From: Arthrobacter sp. 24S4-2
GTDB lineage: Bacteria; Actinomycetota; Actinomycetes; Actinomycetales; Micrococcaceae
Assembly (NCBI RefSeq): GCF_005280255.1
Contig: NZ_CP040018.1
Span: 4,030,001-4,094,000 of the forward strand
Direction of reading: 5' to 3'
DNA: 64,000 bases
Part shown: positions 1 to 9,294 of the stretch, piece after piece
Layout: the number at the start of each line of letters is the position of its first letter
Numbering within the stretch: position 1 is the first letter of the stretch
The notes under the pieces: model-generated
The model's input: the letters and a program-made list of their open reading frames with translations, nothing else
What the model was told of the DNA's origin: nothing
Database searches by the model: none
Translations under genes and position numbers: made by a program

Positions 1-599
1 GGCAGATAGTTACCGCTGGGACCAAGGTGGTTGTACACCACGTCCTGGATGACGCCCAGGCCGGCGGCGTGCGCGGCGTCCACGAAGCGCTGGTAGGCGG
101 CAGGTCCGCCGTAGCCCTCATGGACGGTGTACCAGAGGACGCCGTCGTAGCCCCAGTTGTGGGTGCCGTTGAAGCCGTTGACCGGCAGGAGTTCCACAAA
201 GTCGACGGCCAGCTCTTTGAGGTAGCCCAGCTTTCCGGCCGCGGCCTCCAGGGTGCCCTCCGGGGTGAACGTGCCGATGTGCAGTTCGTAGATGACGGCG
301 CCCTGCAGTTCCCGGCCCGGCCAGTTCCCGTCCGCCCACTCATGGGCCGACGGGTCGAAAGTGCGGGACAGGGAATGGACGCCCGAGGGCTGCCGCCGGG
401 ACCGGGGATCCGGCAGCGGAGTGGTGTCGGTCCCCGGCAGGTAGCCGTAGTCAACCTCGCCGTCGGAGGGGGCGGCCGGGGCCGTCCACCAGCCCTGGCC
501 GCGTTGGCTCATCGGGTATTCCGTGCCGTCCGCGACCAGGGTGATGGCGCTGACGTCGGGGGCCCAGATATCGAAGCGTTCGCTTGCGGGAGTGGTCAT
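1..599 (-). CDS. treZ: Malto-oligosyltrehalose trehalohydrolase, N-terminal part (runs off the window)
   Basis: TreZ releases trehalose from maltooligosyl-trehalose, the last step of the TreX-TreY-TreZ route from glycogen, in the cytoplasm. About 199 residues are present. They start MTTPASERFDIWAPDVSAIT, the N-terminal carbohydrate-binding (E-set) domain, and reach the start of the GH13 barrel with YELHIGTFTPEG, VELLPVNGFNG and the first conserved strand DVVYNH. The catalytic Asp and Glu lie beyond the window edge. The ATG at 599-597 overlaps the TGA of treY as ATGA, so translation is probably coupled. The preserved motifs leave little doubt about identity; the C-terminus cannot be judged. 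Confidence 0.93.
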   Translation of the reverse strand, partial: MTTPASERFDIWAPDVSAITLVADGTEYPMSQRGQGWWTAPAAPSDGEVDYGYLPGTDTTPLPDPRSRRQPSGVHSLSRTFDPSAHEWADGNWPGRELQGAVIYELHIGTFTPEGTLEAAAGKLGYLKELAVDFVELLPVNGFNGTHNWGYDGVLWYTVHEGYGGPAAYQRFVDAAHAAGLGVIQDVVYNHLGPSGNYL

Positions 600-2977
600 C
601 CGTCGTTCTCCGATCGTTGGGAGGTGGCAGGAGCGAGCAGTGCAACGGGGTAGCTGGCCAGGACGTCGGCAACCGCGACGGGACCGGGGCCAAAGCTGTT
701 GCCTGTGAGCTCATCGGTCATTGCCACCGGAAGGTCCACAGTGGTGTCCTTCCACCCGCCGGCCTGTTCCAGCCGCCGCGGCAGCCTGGTGGCCAGCGTG
801 ATGGCGCCGGCCGAGGAAGCACCGGAGGCACCGGCGCCGGCATTATCGGCTCCGCGGCTGAACGCCACCAGGTGTGCCGCGGCCGGACCGGTCGCAGCGA
901 TCGGCGTGTAGCCGCTGAACAGCTCCGGCCGGTCGCGCCGCAGACGCAGGGCCCGGGAGGTCACCAGCAGCTTGGCGGCGTCGTCCTGGTACGACGCCGG
1001 GCGCTCACCGGCGTCGAGGGCGGCGAGAGCCTCCTGCCGCGCGGCAAATTCGACCGTCCGGCGGTTGTCCGGGTCGGTGAGGGAACGGTCCCAGAACTCG
1101 GTGCCCTGGTAGACGTCCGGGACCCCCGGCATGGTCAGCTGCACGAGTTTGGCGGACAGCGAGTTCGCGGCGCCGTACCGCTCAAGGAGCGCCACGAAGG
1201 CCCCCAGCTCCGCACGGACGTCCGGATTGTCGAACGCGGCGTCGACGGCGGCGGCCAGCTGCTGCTCGAACGCTTCGTCCGGGTCGAGCCAGTCGGTCGA
1301 GTTCCCGGCCTCGCGGGCAGCCTTGGTGGCGTACTGCTGCAGGCGTTCCTTTGATGCCGGCCAGGCGCCGGCGATGGCCTGCCACAGGAGGCTGGCCAGC
1401 GGCCCGTCGGGCAGCGGTGCCAGTTCCTGGAGCCTGGTCAGCACCTTTTCCCATTCCGCCACGGATTCGGAAATTACGGAAATCCTGGCCCGGGTGTCCT
1501 CGCTGCGCTTCGTATCGTGCGTGCTGAGCGTGGTCATGGAGAGGGGCAGCTCAGCTTCCCGCCGCGCCATCCGGCGGTGGAATTCCGCCGGGTCGAGGGC
1601 GAACTCGGTGGGGTCGGCGCCCACCTCCGTCAGGGTGCCCAGACGGGTGTAGCGGAAGAAGGCGGTGTCCTCCACGCCCTTGGCCATCACCATGCCGGAG
1701 GTCTGCTGGAACCGCTGTGCAAGCGCCGAACCGCCGTCCAGCAGCAGCGGCTGCAGCAGGTCCACCGCCCGCGCCAGCTCGGGCCGCCGCCGTGATGCGA
1801 GCGCGCAGGCCTCCTTCAGGACGTCCTCCCCGAACGGGAGGTAGGTGCGGTACACCGGGAAAGCGGCGATGATCTCTGCGATCGCGTCCGCGGCCTGCCC
1901 TGCGTCAAACCCCGTCCCGGCGGGAACGGTTTCGGCCGGAATCAACCGTGCCAGCCGGAGGATTTCGGAGTGCAGGATGCCGTCAGTGATCCGGCGTTTG
2001 GTTCCGCGGATCATCTCCTCGTAGTCCGCGGGTTCTCCGCCGCGGAGCCTGCCGTCGAGCTGGTCCAGGGCCTGTTGGGCCTCGGCGTCGACGAAAAGCC
2101 GGTCCACGTCCGCCAGCGCGTCGTAGCCGGTGGTCCCTTCGCACTCGAAGGAAGCCGGCAGCTCCTCCCCCGGCTCCAGGATCTTCTCGATCAGCAGGTA
2201 ACTCCCGCCGGTGGCTTCGCGGAGTCGCCGGAGGTAGCCCTCGGGGTCCGCCAGCCCGTCGGGATGGTCGATCCGGAGCCCGTCCGCCAGCCCCTCACGG
2301 AACCAGCGCACAACCTCCGCATGCGCCTCGTCAAACACGCGCGGGACTTCAACCCGAATTCCCGCCAGTGTATTGACGGCGAAAAAGCGGCGGTAGTTCA
2401 GCTCGTTGTCCGCGCGGCGCCATCCCACCAGTTCGTAGTTCTGCCGGGCATGAACGTCACGGGGGTCGTCCCCATCGGCGAAGCTCCCCTCCGCCAGCGG
2501 GAACCGGTGGTCGTAGTAGCGGAGTTCGCCGTCGCGGATTTCCAGCTTGTCGAGGTCGTCGTCGCTGCCCAGCACGGGCAGGCGGACGCGTCCGCCGGCG
2601 AAGTCCCAGTCGACGTCGAACGCCTCGGCGTAACGCGACTGTTTGCCTTCCTTGAGCAGTGACCACCACCAGGGATTCTGGTGGGGCGATGCCACTCCCA
2701 CGTGGTTGGGCACAATGTCCACGAGCACGCCCAGTCCGGCGTCCCGCGCTGCCCGGGACACTGCGGCCAGCCCCTCCGGGCCGCCGCGGTCGGGGTCCAC
2801 GGTGGAGGGATCGGTGACGTCGTAACCGTGGTCCGATCCCTTCTCCGCTGTCAGGATCGGGGAAAGGTAGATCCAGTCCACGCCCAGCGATTTCAGGTAG
2901 GGCACAGTGGCGGCAGCGTCCTGGAGCGTGAACGCGGGGCGGATCTGGAGCCGGTAAGTGGAGACGGGCGTCTTCAT
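596..2977 (-). CDS. treY: (1->4)-alpha-D-glucan 1-alpha-D-glucosylmutase (maltooligosyl trehalose synthase)
   Basis: TreY turns the reducing-end alpha-1,4 bond of a maltodextrin into an alpha,alpha-1,1 bond, giving maltooligosyl-trehalose for TreZ. The 793-residue protein has the usual family length. The GH13 conserved regions are visible: DIVPNH at 87-92, GLRIDHPDGL at 233-242 with nucleophile Asp237, EKIL with acid/base Glu264, and LSTHDTKR around two-thirds of the way along. The start STYRLQ is typical of TreY. Its ATG overlaps the treX stop (ATGA at 2974-2977) and its own stop overlaps the treZ start, so the three genes form one tightly coupled operon. Confidence 0.97.
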   Translation of the reverse strand: MKTPVSTYRLQIRPAFTLQDAAATVPYLKSLGVDWIYLSPILTAEKGSDHGYDVTDPSTVDPDRGGPEGLAAVSRAARDAGLGVLVDIVPNHVGVASPHQNPWWWSLLKEGKQSRYAEAFDVDWDFAGGRVRLPVLGSDDDLDKLEIRDGELRYYDHRFPLAEGSFADGDDPRDVHARQNYELVGWRRADNELNYRRFFAVNTLAGIRVEVPRVFDEAHAEVVRWFREGLADGLRIDHPDGLADPEGYLRRLREATGGSYLLIEKILEPGEELPASFECEGTTGYDALADVDRLFVDAEAQQALDQLDGRLRGGEPADYEEMIRGTKRRITDGILHSEILRLARLIPAETVPAGTGFDAGQAADAIAEIIAAFPVYRTYLPFGEDVLKEACALASRRRPELARAVDLLQPLLLDGGSALAQRFQQTSGMVMAKGVEDTAFFRYTRLGTLTEVGADPTEFALDPAEFHRRMARREAELPLSMTTLSTHDTKRSEDTRARISVISESVAEWEKVLTRLQELAPLPDGPLASLLWQAIAGAWPASKERLQQYATKAAREAGNSTDWLDPDEAFEQQLAAAVDAAFDNPDVRAELGAFVALLERYGAANSLSAKLVQLTMPGVPDVYQGTEFWDRSLTDPDNRRTVEFAARQEALAALDAGERPASYQDDAAKLLVTSRALRLRRDRPELFSGYTPIAATGPAAAHLVAFSRGADNAGAGASGASSAGAITLATRLPRRLEQAGGWKDTTVDLPVAMTDELTGNSFGPGPVAVADVLASYPVALLAPATSQRSENDG

Positions 2978-5247
2978 GACTTGGACTTTTTCGGCTTCGG
3001 CTTTGGCTTCGACTTCATGACTTTGGCCGAGGCTGCCCTATCCGGGACCACCGGGCTGGTCAACGTTGCCGTGTCGCTGGTGGTGGTCTGCGACAATGCC
3101 GCGAGCGAGGCCGCCACAGAGTGGTCAGGTTCGACTTCGGGGGTGCTGTGCGCACGGAGCACAACGAGGGACTTGGCGTCCACGGCCAAGACACCGCCAG
3201 CCATCACCGGTTCGGTATCGGCATTGTGCCCTGCGGTGTCGATGATGATGTCCCAGGCCGGGGCGTGTTCGTCGGATGGCAGCGTGAATTTAACTTCGTC
3301 GTCGTCGGCATTGAAGTACATCACAAAGTTGACGTCGGTGATCCGCCGGCCTCTCTCGTCCCGGCCCCGGATGCCGTCGCCGTTGAGGAATACGCCAACC
3401 GAACGGCCGATGCCGCTGTCCCAGTCTTCCGGCGTCATGGTGGAGGCGTCAACGTCCAGCCATTCGATGTCCGGAAGCCTTTCTCCCTCGCCGCGGAGCA
3501 CCGGTCTGCCGTCGAAGAAGCGGCTGCGGCGGAACGTGGGGTGCTTGTGCCGGAGCGCGTTCACGGCGGCAGTGAATTCAACCAGCGGCTGGTCCACGGT
3601 GTCCCAGTTGATCCAGGTCAGTTCGGAGTCCTGGCAGTAGCCGTTGTTGTTTCCCTGTTGGGTGCGGCCCAGTTCGTCGCCGTGAAGCAGCATGGGCACG
3701 CCCTGCGAGAGCAGCAGCGAGGCGATGAAGTTGCGTTGCTGCCGGGCGCGGAGCCCGAGGACCTTGGGATCGTCGGTGGGGCCCTCGGCGCCGCAGTTCC
3801 ACGAGCGGTTGTGGGATTCGCCGTCGTTGTTGTTCTCGCCGTTGGCCTCGTTGTGCTTCTCGTTGTAGGACACCAGGTCTGACAGTGTGAACCCGTCGTG
3901 GGCCGTGACGAAGTTGATCGAGGCGACCGGGCGGCGGCCGGAGTGCTCATAGAGGTCGGCGGAGCCGGTGATCCTGGAGGCGAATTCGCCCAGGGTTGCC
4001 GGTTCTCCACGCCAGAAGTCGCGGACGGTGTCGCGGTACTTGCCGTTCCATTCCGTCCACTGGGGCGGGAAGTTGCCCACCTGGTAGCCGCCGGGGCCAA
4101 CGTCCCAGGGCTCTGCGATGAGCTTTACCTGGGACACTACGGGGTCCTGCTGGATAAGTTCGAAGAAGGTGGACAGCTTGTCCACGTCATAGAACTCGCG
4201 GGCCAGGGTGGAGGCGAGGTCGAACCGGAACCCGTCCACGTGCATCTCGGTGACCCAGTAGCGCAGGGAGTCCATGAGCAGCTGCAGGGAGTGGGGGTGC
4301 CGGACGTTGAGCGAGTTGCCGGTGCCCGTGTAGTCCATGTAGTGCTTCTCGTCGCCGTCCATGAGCCGGTAGTAGGCGGCGTTGTCGATGCCCTTGAAGG
4401 AGAGCGTGGGGCCCAGGTGGTTTCCTTCGGCGGTGTGGTTGTACACGACGTCGAGGATCACTTCGATGCCCGCCTGGTGCAGCGAGCGGACCATGGCTTT
4501 GAAGTCCTGCACCTGCTGGCCGGTGTCACCCGTGGAGCTGTACGTGTTGTGCGGGGCGAAGAAGCCTATGGTGTTGTAGCCCCAGTAGTTGTTGAGGCCC
4601 TTGTCTTCGAGGATGCCGTCGTTGACGAACTGGTGCACCGGCATGAGCTCGATCGCCGTGACACCGAGCTTCTGCAGGTGGGAGATGACGGAGGGGTGGG
4701 CCACGCCGGCGTACGTGCCGCGCTGGTCCTCAGGCACTTCCGGATGCAGCTGCGTCAGGCCTTTGACATGGGCCTCGTAAATGACCGATTTGTGGTACGG
4801 CACGCGGAGGGCGTGGTCGCCGTCCCAGTCGAAGAACGGGTTGATGACGACGCCCATCATCATGTGCGGCGCGGAGTCGGCATCGTTGCGGGAATCGGGA
4901 TCGCCCATGTTGTAGGAGAACAGCGCCGGGTCCCAGTCGATCTGGCCGTGCACGGCCTTTGCATACGGATCCAGCAGCAGCTTGTTCGGGTTGAACCGGC
5001 TCCCGGAGTCGGGATCGTACGGCCCGTGGACGCGGTACCCGTATTTCTGTCCCGGTTGGATGTGGGGAAGGTAGCAGTGCCATACGTAGCCATCTACTTC
5101 AAGGAGTTCGGTCCGGCTCTCCGCGCCTTTGTCGTCGAAGAGGCACAGTTCCACCTTTTCAGCCCTCTCGCTGAACAGCGCAAAGTTCGTGCCAGTGCCG
5201 TTAAAGGTGGCTCCCAGCGGGTATGCCGATCCGGGCCAGACTTCCAT
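2974..5247 (-). CDS. treX: Glycogen debranching enzyme (TreX/GlgX, isoamylase type)
   Basis: This enzyme hydrolyses alpha-1,6 branches of glycogen and supplies linear maltodextrins to TreY. The 757 residues show an N-terminal CBM48-like region (PGSAYPLGATFNGTGTNFALFS) and a GH13 barrel with DVVYNH at 266-271, GFRFDLA with nucleophile Asp343, AEPWD with Glu379, and TAHDGF near 450. The C-terminus ends in a Lys/Pro/Ser tail that looks disordered. A strong GAGGAG ribosome-binding site sits about 6 bases before the ATG at 5247. It is the first gene of treX-treY-treZ, so the promoter should lie in the 89 bases between it and nnr. TreX and GlgX cannot be separated by sequence alone; the operon favours treX. 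Confidence 0.95.
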   Translation of the reverse strand: MEVWPGSAYPLGATFNGTGTNFALFSERAEKVELCLFDDKGAESRTELLEVDGYVWHCYLPHIQPGQKYGYRVHGPYDPDSGSRFNPNKLLLDPYAKAVHGQIDWDPALFSYNMGDPDSRNDADSAPHMMMGVVINPFFDWDGDHALRVPYHKSVIYEAHVKGLTQLHPEVPEDQRGTYAGVAHPSVISHLQKLGVTAIELMPVHQFVNDGILEDKGLNNYWGYNTIGFFAPHNTYSSTGDTGQQVQDFKAMVRSLHQAGIEVILDVVYNHTAEGNHLGPTLSFKGIDNAAYYRLMDGDEKHYMDYTGTGNSLNVRHPHSLQLLMDSLRYWVTEMHVDGFRFDLASTLAREFYDVDKLSTFFELIQQDPVVSQVKLIAEPWDVGPGGYQVGNFPPQWTEWNGKYRDTVRDFWRGEPATLGEFASRITGSADLYEHSGRRPVASINFVTAHDGFTLSDLVSYNEKHNEANGENNNDGESHNRSWNCGAEGPTDDPKVLGLRARQQRNFIASLLLSQGVPMLLHGDELGRTQQGNNNGYCQDSELTWINWDTVDQPLVEFTAAVNALRHKHPTFRRSRFFDGRPVLRGEGERLPDIEWLDVDASTMTPEDWDSGIGRSVGVFLNGDGIRGRDERGRRITDVNFVMYFNADDDEVKFTLPSDEHAPAWDIIIDTAGHNADTEPVMAGGVLAVDAKSLVVLRAHSTPEVEPDHSVAASLAALSQTTTSDTATLTSPVVPDRAASAKVMKSKPKPKPKKSKS

Positions 5248-5336
5248 GTGTACTCCTCGTGCGAACGAACAAATCTTTAGACAGACTACTAGTAAGTAGG
5301 ATTACTATTGTGGCTTCCGCGCTTCGCGGCCAATGG

Positions 5337-6862
5337 TTACAGGGCGCGCATCACCTCGGGCAGGCAGTCTGCGATGGCACCGGCGGTCAGGGGACCGCCG
5401 GCCGAGGCGCGGGTCCCGGCACGGCCGTGCAGGCTGGCCGCCAGGGCGCCGATGGCGGCCCACCGCTCGTCCGGATCGATGCCCCGCGCAGTGAAGCGTC
5501 CGACGTCGGAACCCAGTTGCGCCATCAGCGCCCCAATGATTCCGGCAAGGACGTCCCCGCTGCCAGCCGTGGCAAGCCAGGGCGTGCCGTCCGCCTGGCT
5601 GTAGAAGTCCTGGAAGGGCGACGCCACAAGCGTGGTGGCACCCTTCAACAGGATCGTGGCCTCGGTCAGGCCCGCGGCCTGGCGCACGGCGGCAAGCGTG
5701 GAGGCCTCAACGGCGGAGCGGTCCAGCTCCTCACCGAGGCGCCCCAGCAGCGCTGACAGCTCGCCGGCGTGGGGCGTCAGGACAACCTGCGGGGCCAGCA
5801 CATCGGGAAGTGCCGGCAAGGCGCCGGCGTCGGCAATGGTCGGCAGGCCCGAATCGGCGGCGTCACGCGCACGCTGAAGCTGCTGCCCATCGGCCTCGTC
5901 CAGGCCGCAGCCCACCAGCCAGGCCTGGACGTGGGTTTCGGTCACGGTCCCGGTGCTGCAGACCACTTCCGGGCAGGCCTGGCGGACCAGCCCAGCGACT
6001 TCCGGCGGCCCGAGGTAACGCACCATGCCGACGCCGGCGGCCAGGGCCCCCGGCAGGCAAGCACGGCTGCGCCGGGATACGCGGCGGAGCCTGCAACAAC
6101 GCCGAGCACCCCGCGGGAGTATTTGTGCGCGCGCCTGGCCGGCCGGGGCAGCAGGGCCCTCAGGTCCTCGGCTTCGAGCCGCCGAAGCGCCGGCCACGGG
6201 AGCCGGTCTTCGATGCCGATGGGAATCACCGCAACGCGTCCGGCATGATCTGCACCGGGATCGGAAAGCAGGCCAACCTTTGCACCGCCGAAGGTCACGG
6301 TGATGTCCGCCGGCAGAACCGGGGCATGGGCCTCGCCGGTGTCGGCGTCCACTCCGCTGGGAATGTCGCAGGCCACCACCAGGCCGTGTGCCGCAGCACT
6401 AAGCTGCTCCACGAGGGACGCGGCTGAGCCGCGGAGGCCGCCCCGGGCGCCGGTCCCCAGCACGGCGTCGATTACGACGTCGGCATGGGCGGTTGCCGCT
6501 GCCAGCTCACCCGCGTTGTGGTCGGTTAGGGTCCGGGCGCGGCCGCCGGCCCGTTCAAAGGCCGCGAGGCCTTCCGGGTGGGCGTCCCCAGCGGTGAGCA
6601 CCGCCGTCGTACGCATTCCGCGGCCGGCCAGCAATGCGGCGGCGAACAGTCCGTCTCCGCCGTTGTTTCCCTTGCCCGCCAGCACCGCAACGCTGGCGCC
6701 GTAGGCGCGGATCCCGCGCTTTGCGAGTTCCCGGACTACGGCGTTGGCCAGGCCATAGGCGGCCCGTTGCATGAGAACAGCGCCCGCACCGGAGCCCAGG
6801 CTTGCCTGGAGAAAGCGCCGCTCAGCCTCCCGTATCTGGGTTCCGGTGTAGGCGCTGATCAT
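5337..6862 (-). pseudogene. nnr: Bifunctional NAD(P)HX epimerase / ADP-dependent NAD(P)HX dehydratase, frameshifted
   Basis: Nnr repairs hydrated NADH/NADPH: the N-terminal YjeF domain epimerises NAD(P)HX and the C-terminal YjeF_C (ribokinase-like) domain dehydrates it using ADP. The N-terminal half is read in one frame from ATG 6862 (GKGNNGGDGL, DAVLGTG, CDIPSGVDADTG). The C-terminal half is read in another (LTPHAGELSALLGR, LLKGATTLV, ATAGSGDVLAGIIGAL). The frames cross at a run of five G on the coding strand near 6048-6052. One extra G restores a continuous protein of about 508 residues through CRGALAAGVGMVRYLG. Both domains are otherwise well kept, so a sequence error is at least as likely as real loss. 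Third gene of glmS-acpS-nnr. Confidence 0.88.
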
Positions 6863-6914
6863 ATTCAGTCCAATCGGTGCTGGGTCCGGGCAGGCTGTCA
6901 GGTGAAAGTCCGCG

Positions 6915-7262
6915 TCAGCCCTCCGCGAGGACGGTCGCCGTGGCGATCCCGCCGTCGTGGCTCATCGACAGGTGCCAGCGCTTGACGCCCTTGGATTCCG
7001 CAACGGCCAGCACCGTGCCCTTGACCTGGATCGTGGGTCCGTTCTGGTCCAGACCGATCCAGCAGTCCTGCCAGTTCATGCCCGCCGGAGCACCCAGGAC
7101 CTTGGCCACCGCTTCCTTGGCCGCAAAACGCGCGGCCAGGGAACGCGTGTTCAGCTCACGCTCGGCTGGGACAAACAGCCTGTCCCGGAGTCCGGGGGTA
7201 CGTTCCAGCTGCCGCCCGAACCGTTCAATGTCTACGACGTCTACGCCAATGCCTACAATCAT
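6915..7262 (-). CDS. acpS: Holo-[acyl-carrier-protein] synthase
   Basis: AcpS moves the 4'-phosphopantetheine arm from coenzyme A to apo-acyl carrier protein. At 115 residues it has normal length, with the two family motifs IVGIGVDVVDIERF at the start (metal-binding Asp) and LAARFAAKEAVAKVLG in the middle (catalytic Glu-Ala-Lys region), then LSMSHDGG near the end. It begins 5 bases after the glmS stop and is followed 52 bases on by nnr, so the three genes are probably cotranscribed. Confidence 0.95.
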   Translation of the reverse strand: MIVGIGVDVVDIERFGRQLERTPGLRDRLFVPAERELNTRSLAARFAAKEAVAKVLGAPAGMNWQDCWIGLDQNGPTIQVKGTVLAVAESKGVKRWHLSMSHDGGIATATVLAEG

Positions 7263-7267
7263 GCGGC

Positions 7268-9160
7268 TTATTCTACGGTCACGCTCTTGGCCAGGTTGCG
7301 TGGCTGGTCCACGTCGTAACCCTTGGCCGTGGCAAGTTCGAGGGCGAAGATCTGCAGCGGCACGGTGGCCAGCAGGGGCGCCAGGAGCGTGGGCGTCTCC
7401 GGGATGTAGAAGACGTGCTCGGCGTAGGCCTTGACCGCTTCGTCGCCTTCCTCGGCGATCACGATCGTCTTCGCGCCGCGGGCCCGGACCTCCTGGATAT
7501 TGGAGACCACCTTGGCGTGCAGCGAGTTGCGGCCGCGCGGGGAGGGAACCACAACGAACACCGGCTGGCCCTCCTCGATCAGGGCGATCGGGCCGTGCTT
7601 GAGCTCGCCGGCGGCAAAGCCTTCGGCGTGGATGTAGGCCAGTTCCTTGAGCTTGAGCGCGCCTTCCATGGCCACCGGGAACCCGACGTGGCGGCCCAGG
7701 AACAGCACCGACTTCGCGTCCTTCATCGAGCGGGCCAGCTCCTTGATCTCGTCCGCGTGGTCCAGGACGCGCTGAATTTTCGCCGGGACCTTGCCGAGGT
7801 CGGCCAGGATGTCCTTGATCTCGCCCTGGAACTTGTTGCCGCGCAGCTGTGCCAAGTAAAGGCCCAGCAGGTAGGCGGCGGTGATCTGCGCCAGGAAGGC
7901 CTTGGTGGACGCGACGGCGATCTCGGGCCCGGCGTGGGTGTACAGCACGGCGTCGGATTCACGCGGGATGGTGGAGCCGTTGGTGTTGCAGATGGAGAGC
8001 GTCTTGGCGCCCTGTTCCTTGGCGTAGCGGACGGCCATCAGGGTGTCCATGGTCTCGCCGGACTGTGAGATGGACACAATCAGGGTGTTCTCGTCCACGA
8101 TCGGATCCCGGTAGCGGAACTCGTGGGAGAGCTCCACCTCGGTGGCAATGCGGCACCAGTGCTCGATGGCGTATTTGGCCACCTGGCCCGAATACGCGGA
8201 GGTGCCGCAGGCCAGCACGATGATCTTGTTGATCTTCTTCAGGTGCTCCGGGTCGATGCGCATTTCATCGAGGGTCAGCTTGCCGTCGAGGTCCGAGCGG
8301 CCCAGCAGGGTATTGGCGACGGCGTCGGGCTGGTCGTGGATTTCCTTTTCCATGAAGGACGGGTAGCCGCCCTTCTCGGCCGACGCCGGATCCCAGTCCA
8401 CGTGGTATTCCTTGCCCTGGGCCGGGGCGCCGAAGAAGTCCGTGATCTCCACGGAGTCTGCGGTGATGGTGACGATCTGGTCCTGGCCCAGCTCCACGGC
8501 GCGGCGGGTGTAGTCGATGAAGCCGGAGACGTCCGAGCCGAGGAAGTTCTCGCCCTCGCCCAGGCCCACCACGAGGGGCGAGTTGCGCCGGGCAGCGACG
8601 ACGACGTCCGGCTGGTCCGCATGCACGGCCAGGAGGGTGAAGGCGCCTTCCAGGCGCTGGCAGGCAAGCTGCATGGCCTTGGCCAGGCCGCCGTTGGAGG
8701 CGTCACCGTTCAGTTTGTTCCGGAAGATGTCGCCCAGGAGCGCGGCGGCCACCTCGGTGTCCGTTTCGGAAGCGAACGTTGTGCCGCTTTCCAGCAGTTC
8801 CAGCTTGAGCTCGGCGAAGTTTTCGATGATGCCGTTGTGGATCAGGGCGAGCTTGCCGCCGTCGGCCAGGTGCGGGTGCGCGTTCTGGTCGGTGGGACCG
8901 CCATGGGTGGCCCAGCGGGTGTGGCCGATTCCCGTGACGGAGTCCGGCAACGGATGCTCTTCAAGTTCCGTGAGCAGGTTGCTCAGTTTTCCGGATTTCT
9001 TGCGGGACGAAATGGTTCCGTCAGCCACCACGGCGACGCCGGCGGAGTCATATCCGCGGTACTCCAGGCGGCGGAGTCCCTCAAGGACAACGTCCAACGC
9101 GCTGTGGCCAACATTTACCCGGCCCGACGAATGGCCTACGTATCCTACGATTCCACACAT
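7268..9160 (-). CDS. glmS: Glutamine--fructose-6-phosphate aminotransferase (isomerizing)
   Basis: GlmS makes glucosamine-6-phosphate from fructose-6-phosphate and glutamine, the entry to peptidoglycan precursors; GlmM, encoded in this window too, uses the product. The 630 residues start MCGIVGYVG, with Cys2 as the glutaminase nucleophile after Met removal. The amidotransferase domain (GHTRWATHG, HNGIIEN) covers about 1-240, followed by two SIS sugar-isomerase domains (ACGTSAYSG, SISQSGETMDT, GRHVGFPVAMEGALKLKE) and the conserved tail NLAKSVTVE. It is divergent from coaA, with both promoters in about 130 bases. No glmS ribozyme was recognised upstream. Confidence 0.97.
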   Translation of the reverse strand: MCGIVGYVGHSSGRVNVGHSALDVVLEGLRRLEYRGYDSAGVAVVADGTISSRKKSGKLSNLLTELEEHPLPDSVTGIGHTRWATHGGPTDQNAHPHLADGGKLALIHNGIIENFAELKLELLESGTTFASETDTEVAAALLGDIFRNKLNGDASNGGLAKAMQLACQRLEGAFTLLAVHADQPDVVVAARRNSPLVVGLGEGENFLGSDVSGFIDYTRRAVELGQDQIVTITADSVEITDFFGAPAQGKEYHVDWDPASAEKGGYPSFMEKEIHDQPDAVANTLLGRSDLDGKLTLDEMRIDPEHLKKINKIIVLACGTSAYSGQVAKYAIEHWCRIATEVELSHEFRYRDPIVDENTLIVSISQSGETMDTLMAVRYAKEQGAKTLSICNTNGSTIPRESDAVLYTHAGPEIAVASTKAFLAQITAAYLLGLYLAQLRGNKFQGEIKDILADLGKVPAKIQRVLDHADEIKELARSMKDAKSVLFLGRHVGFPVAMEGALKLKELAYIHAEGFAAGELKHGPIALIEEGQPVFVVVPSPRGRNSLHAKVVSNIQEVRARGAKTIVIAEEGDEAVKAYAEHVFYIPETPTLLAPLLATVPLQIFALELATAKGYDVDQPRNLAKSVTVE

Positions 9161-9294
9161 AGAGCCAAGCTTATATGGCCGAGCGGGGCGCCGCCGTCGG
9201 ACGTGGCCTCCTTGCCGGGCCGCGGGCCGTCGTTTACGGCGCTTCCCGGGCCCTCCATTTCGCTCTCGGCGTCGCGGAGGGCAGAATCTCTAAC

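Noticed and set aside
3898..5280. 460-codon open frame opposite treX
   Set aside because: High-GC antisense shadow: composition follows the third-codon bias of treX, no family motif, no ribosome-binding site.
5281..5310. Small palindrome (TACTAGTA with imperfect flanks) upstream of treX
   Set aside because: Only eight bases are exact; too short to call an operator without other copies.
9175..9294. N-terminal extension of coaA by 40 residues
   Set aside because: Not family-like, would begin almost at the glmS start, and the length from GTG 9295 is already standard.
9161..9294. glmS ribozyme upstream of glmS
   Set aside because: The gap is short, shared with coaA, and no conserved ribozyme core was recognised; the ribozyme is mainly known from Firmicutes.
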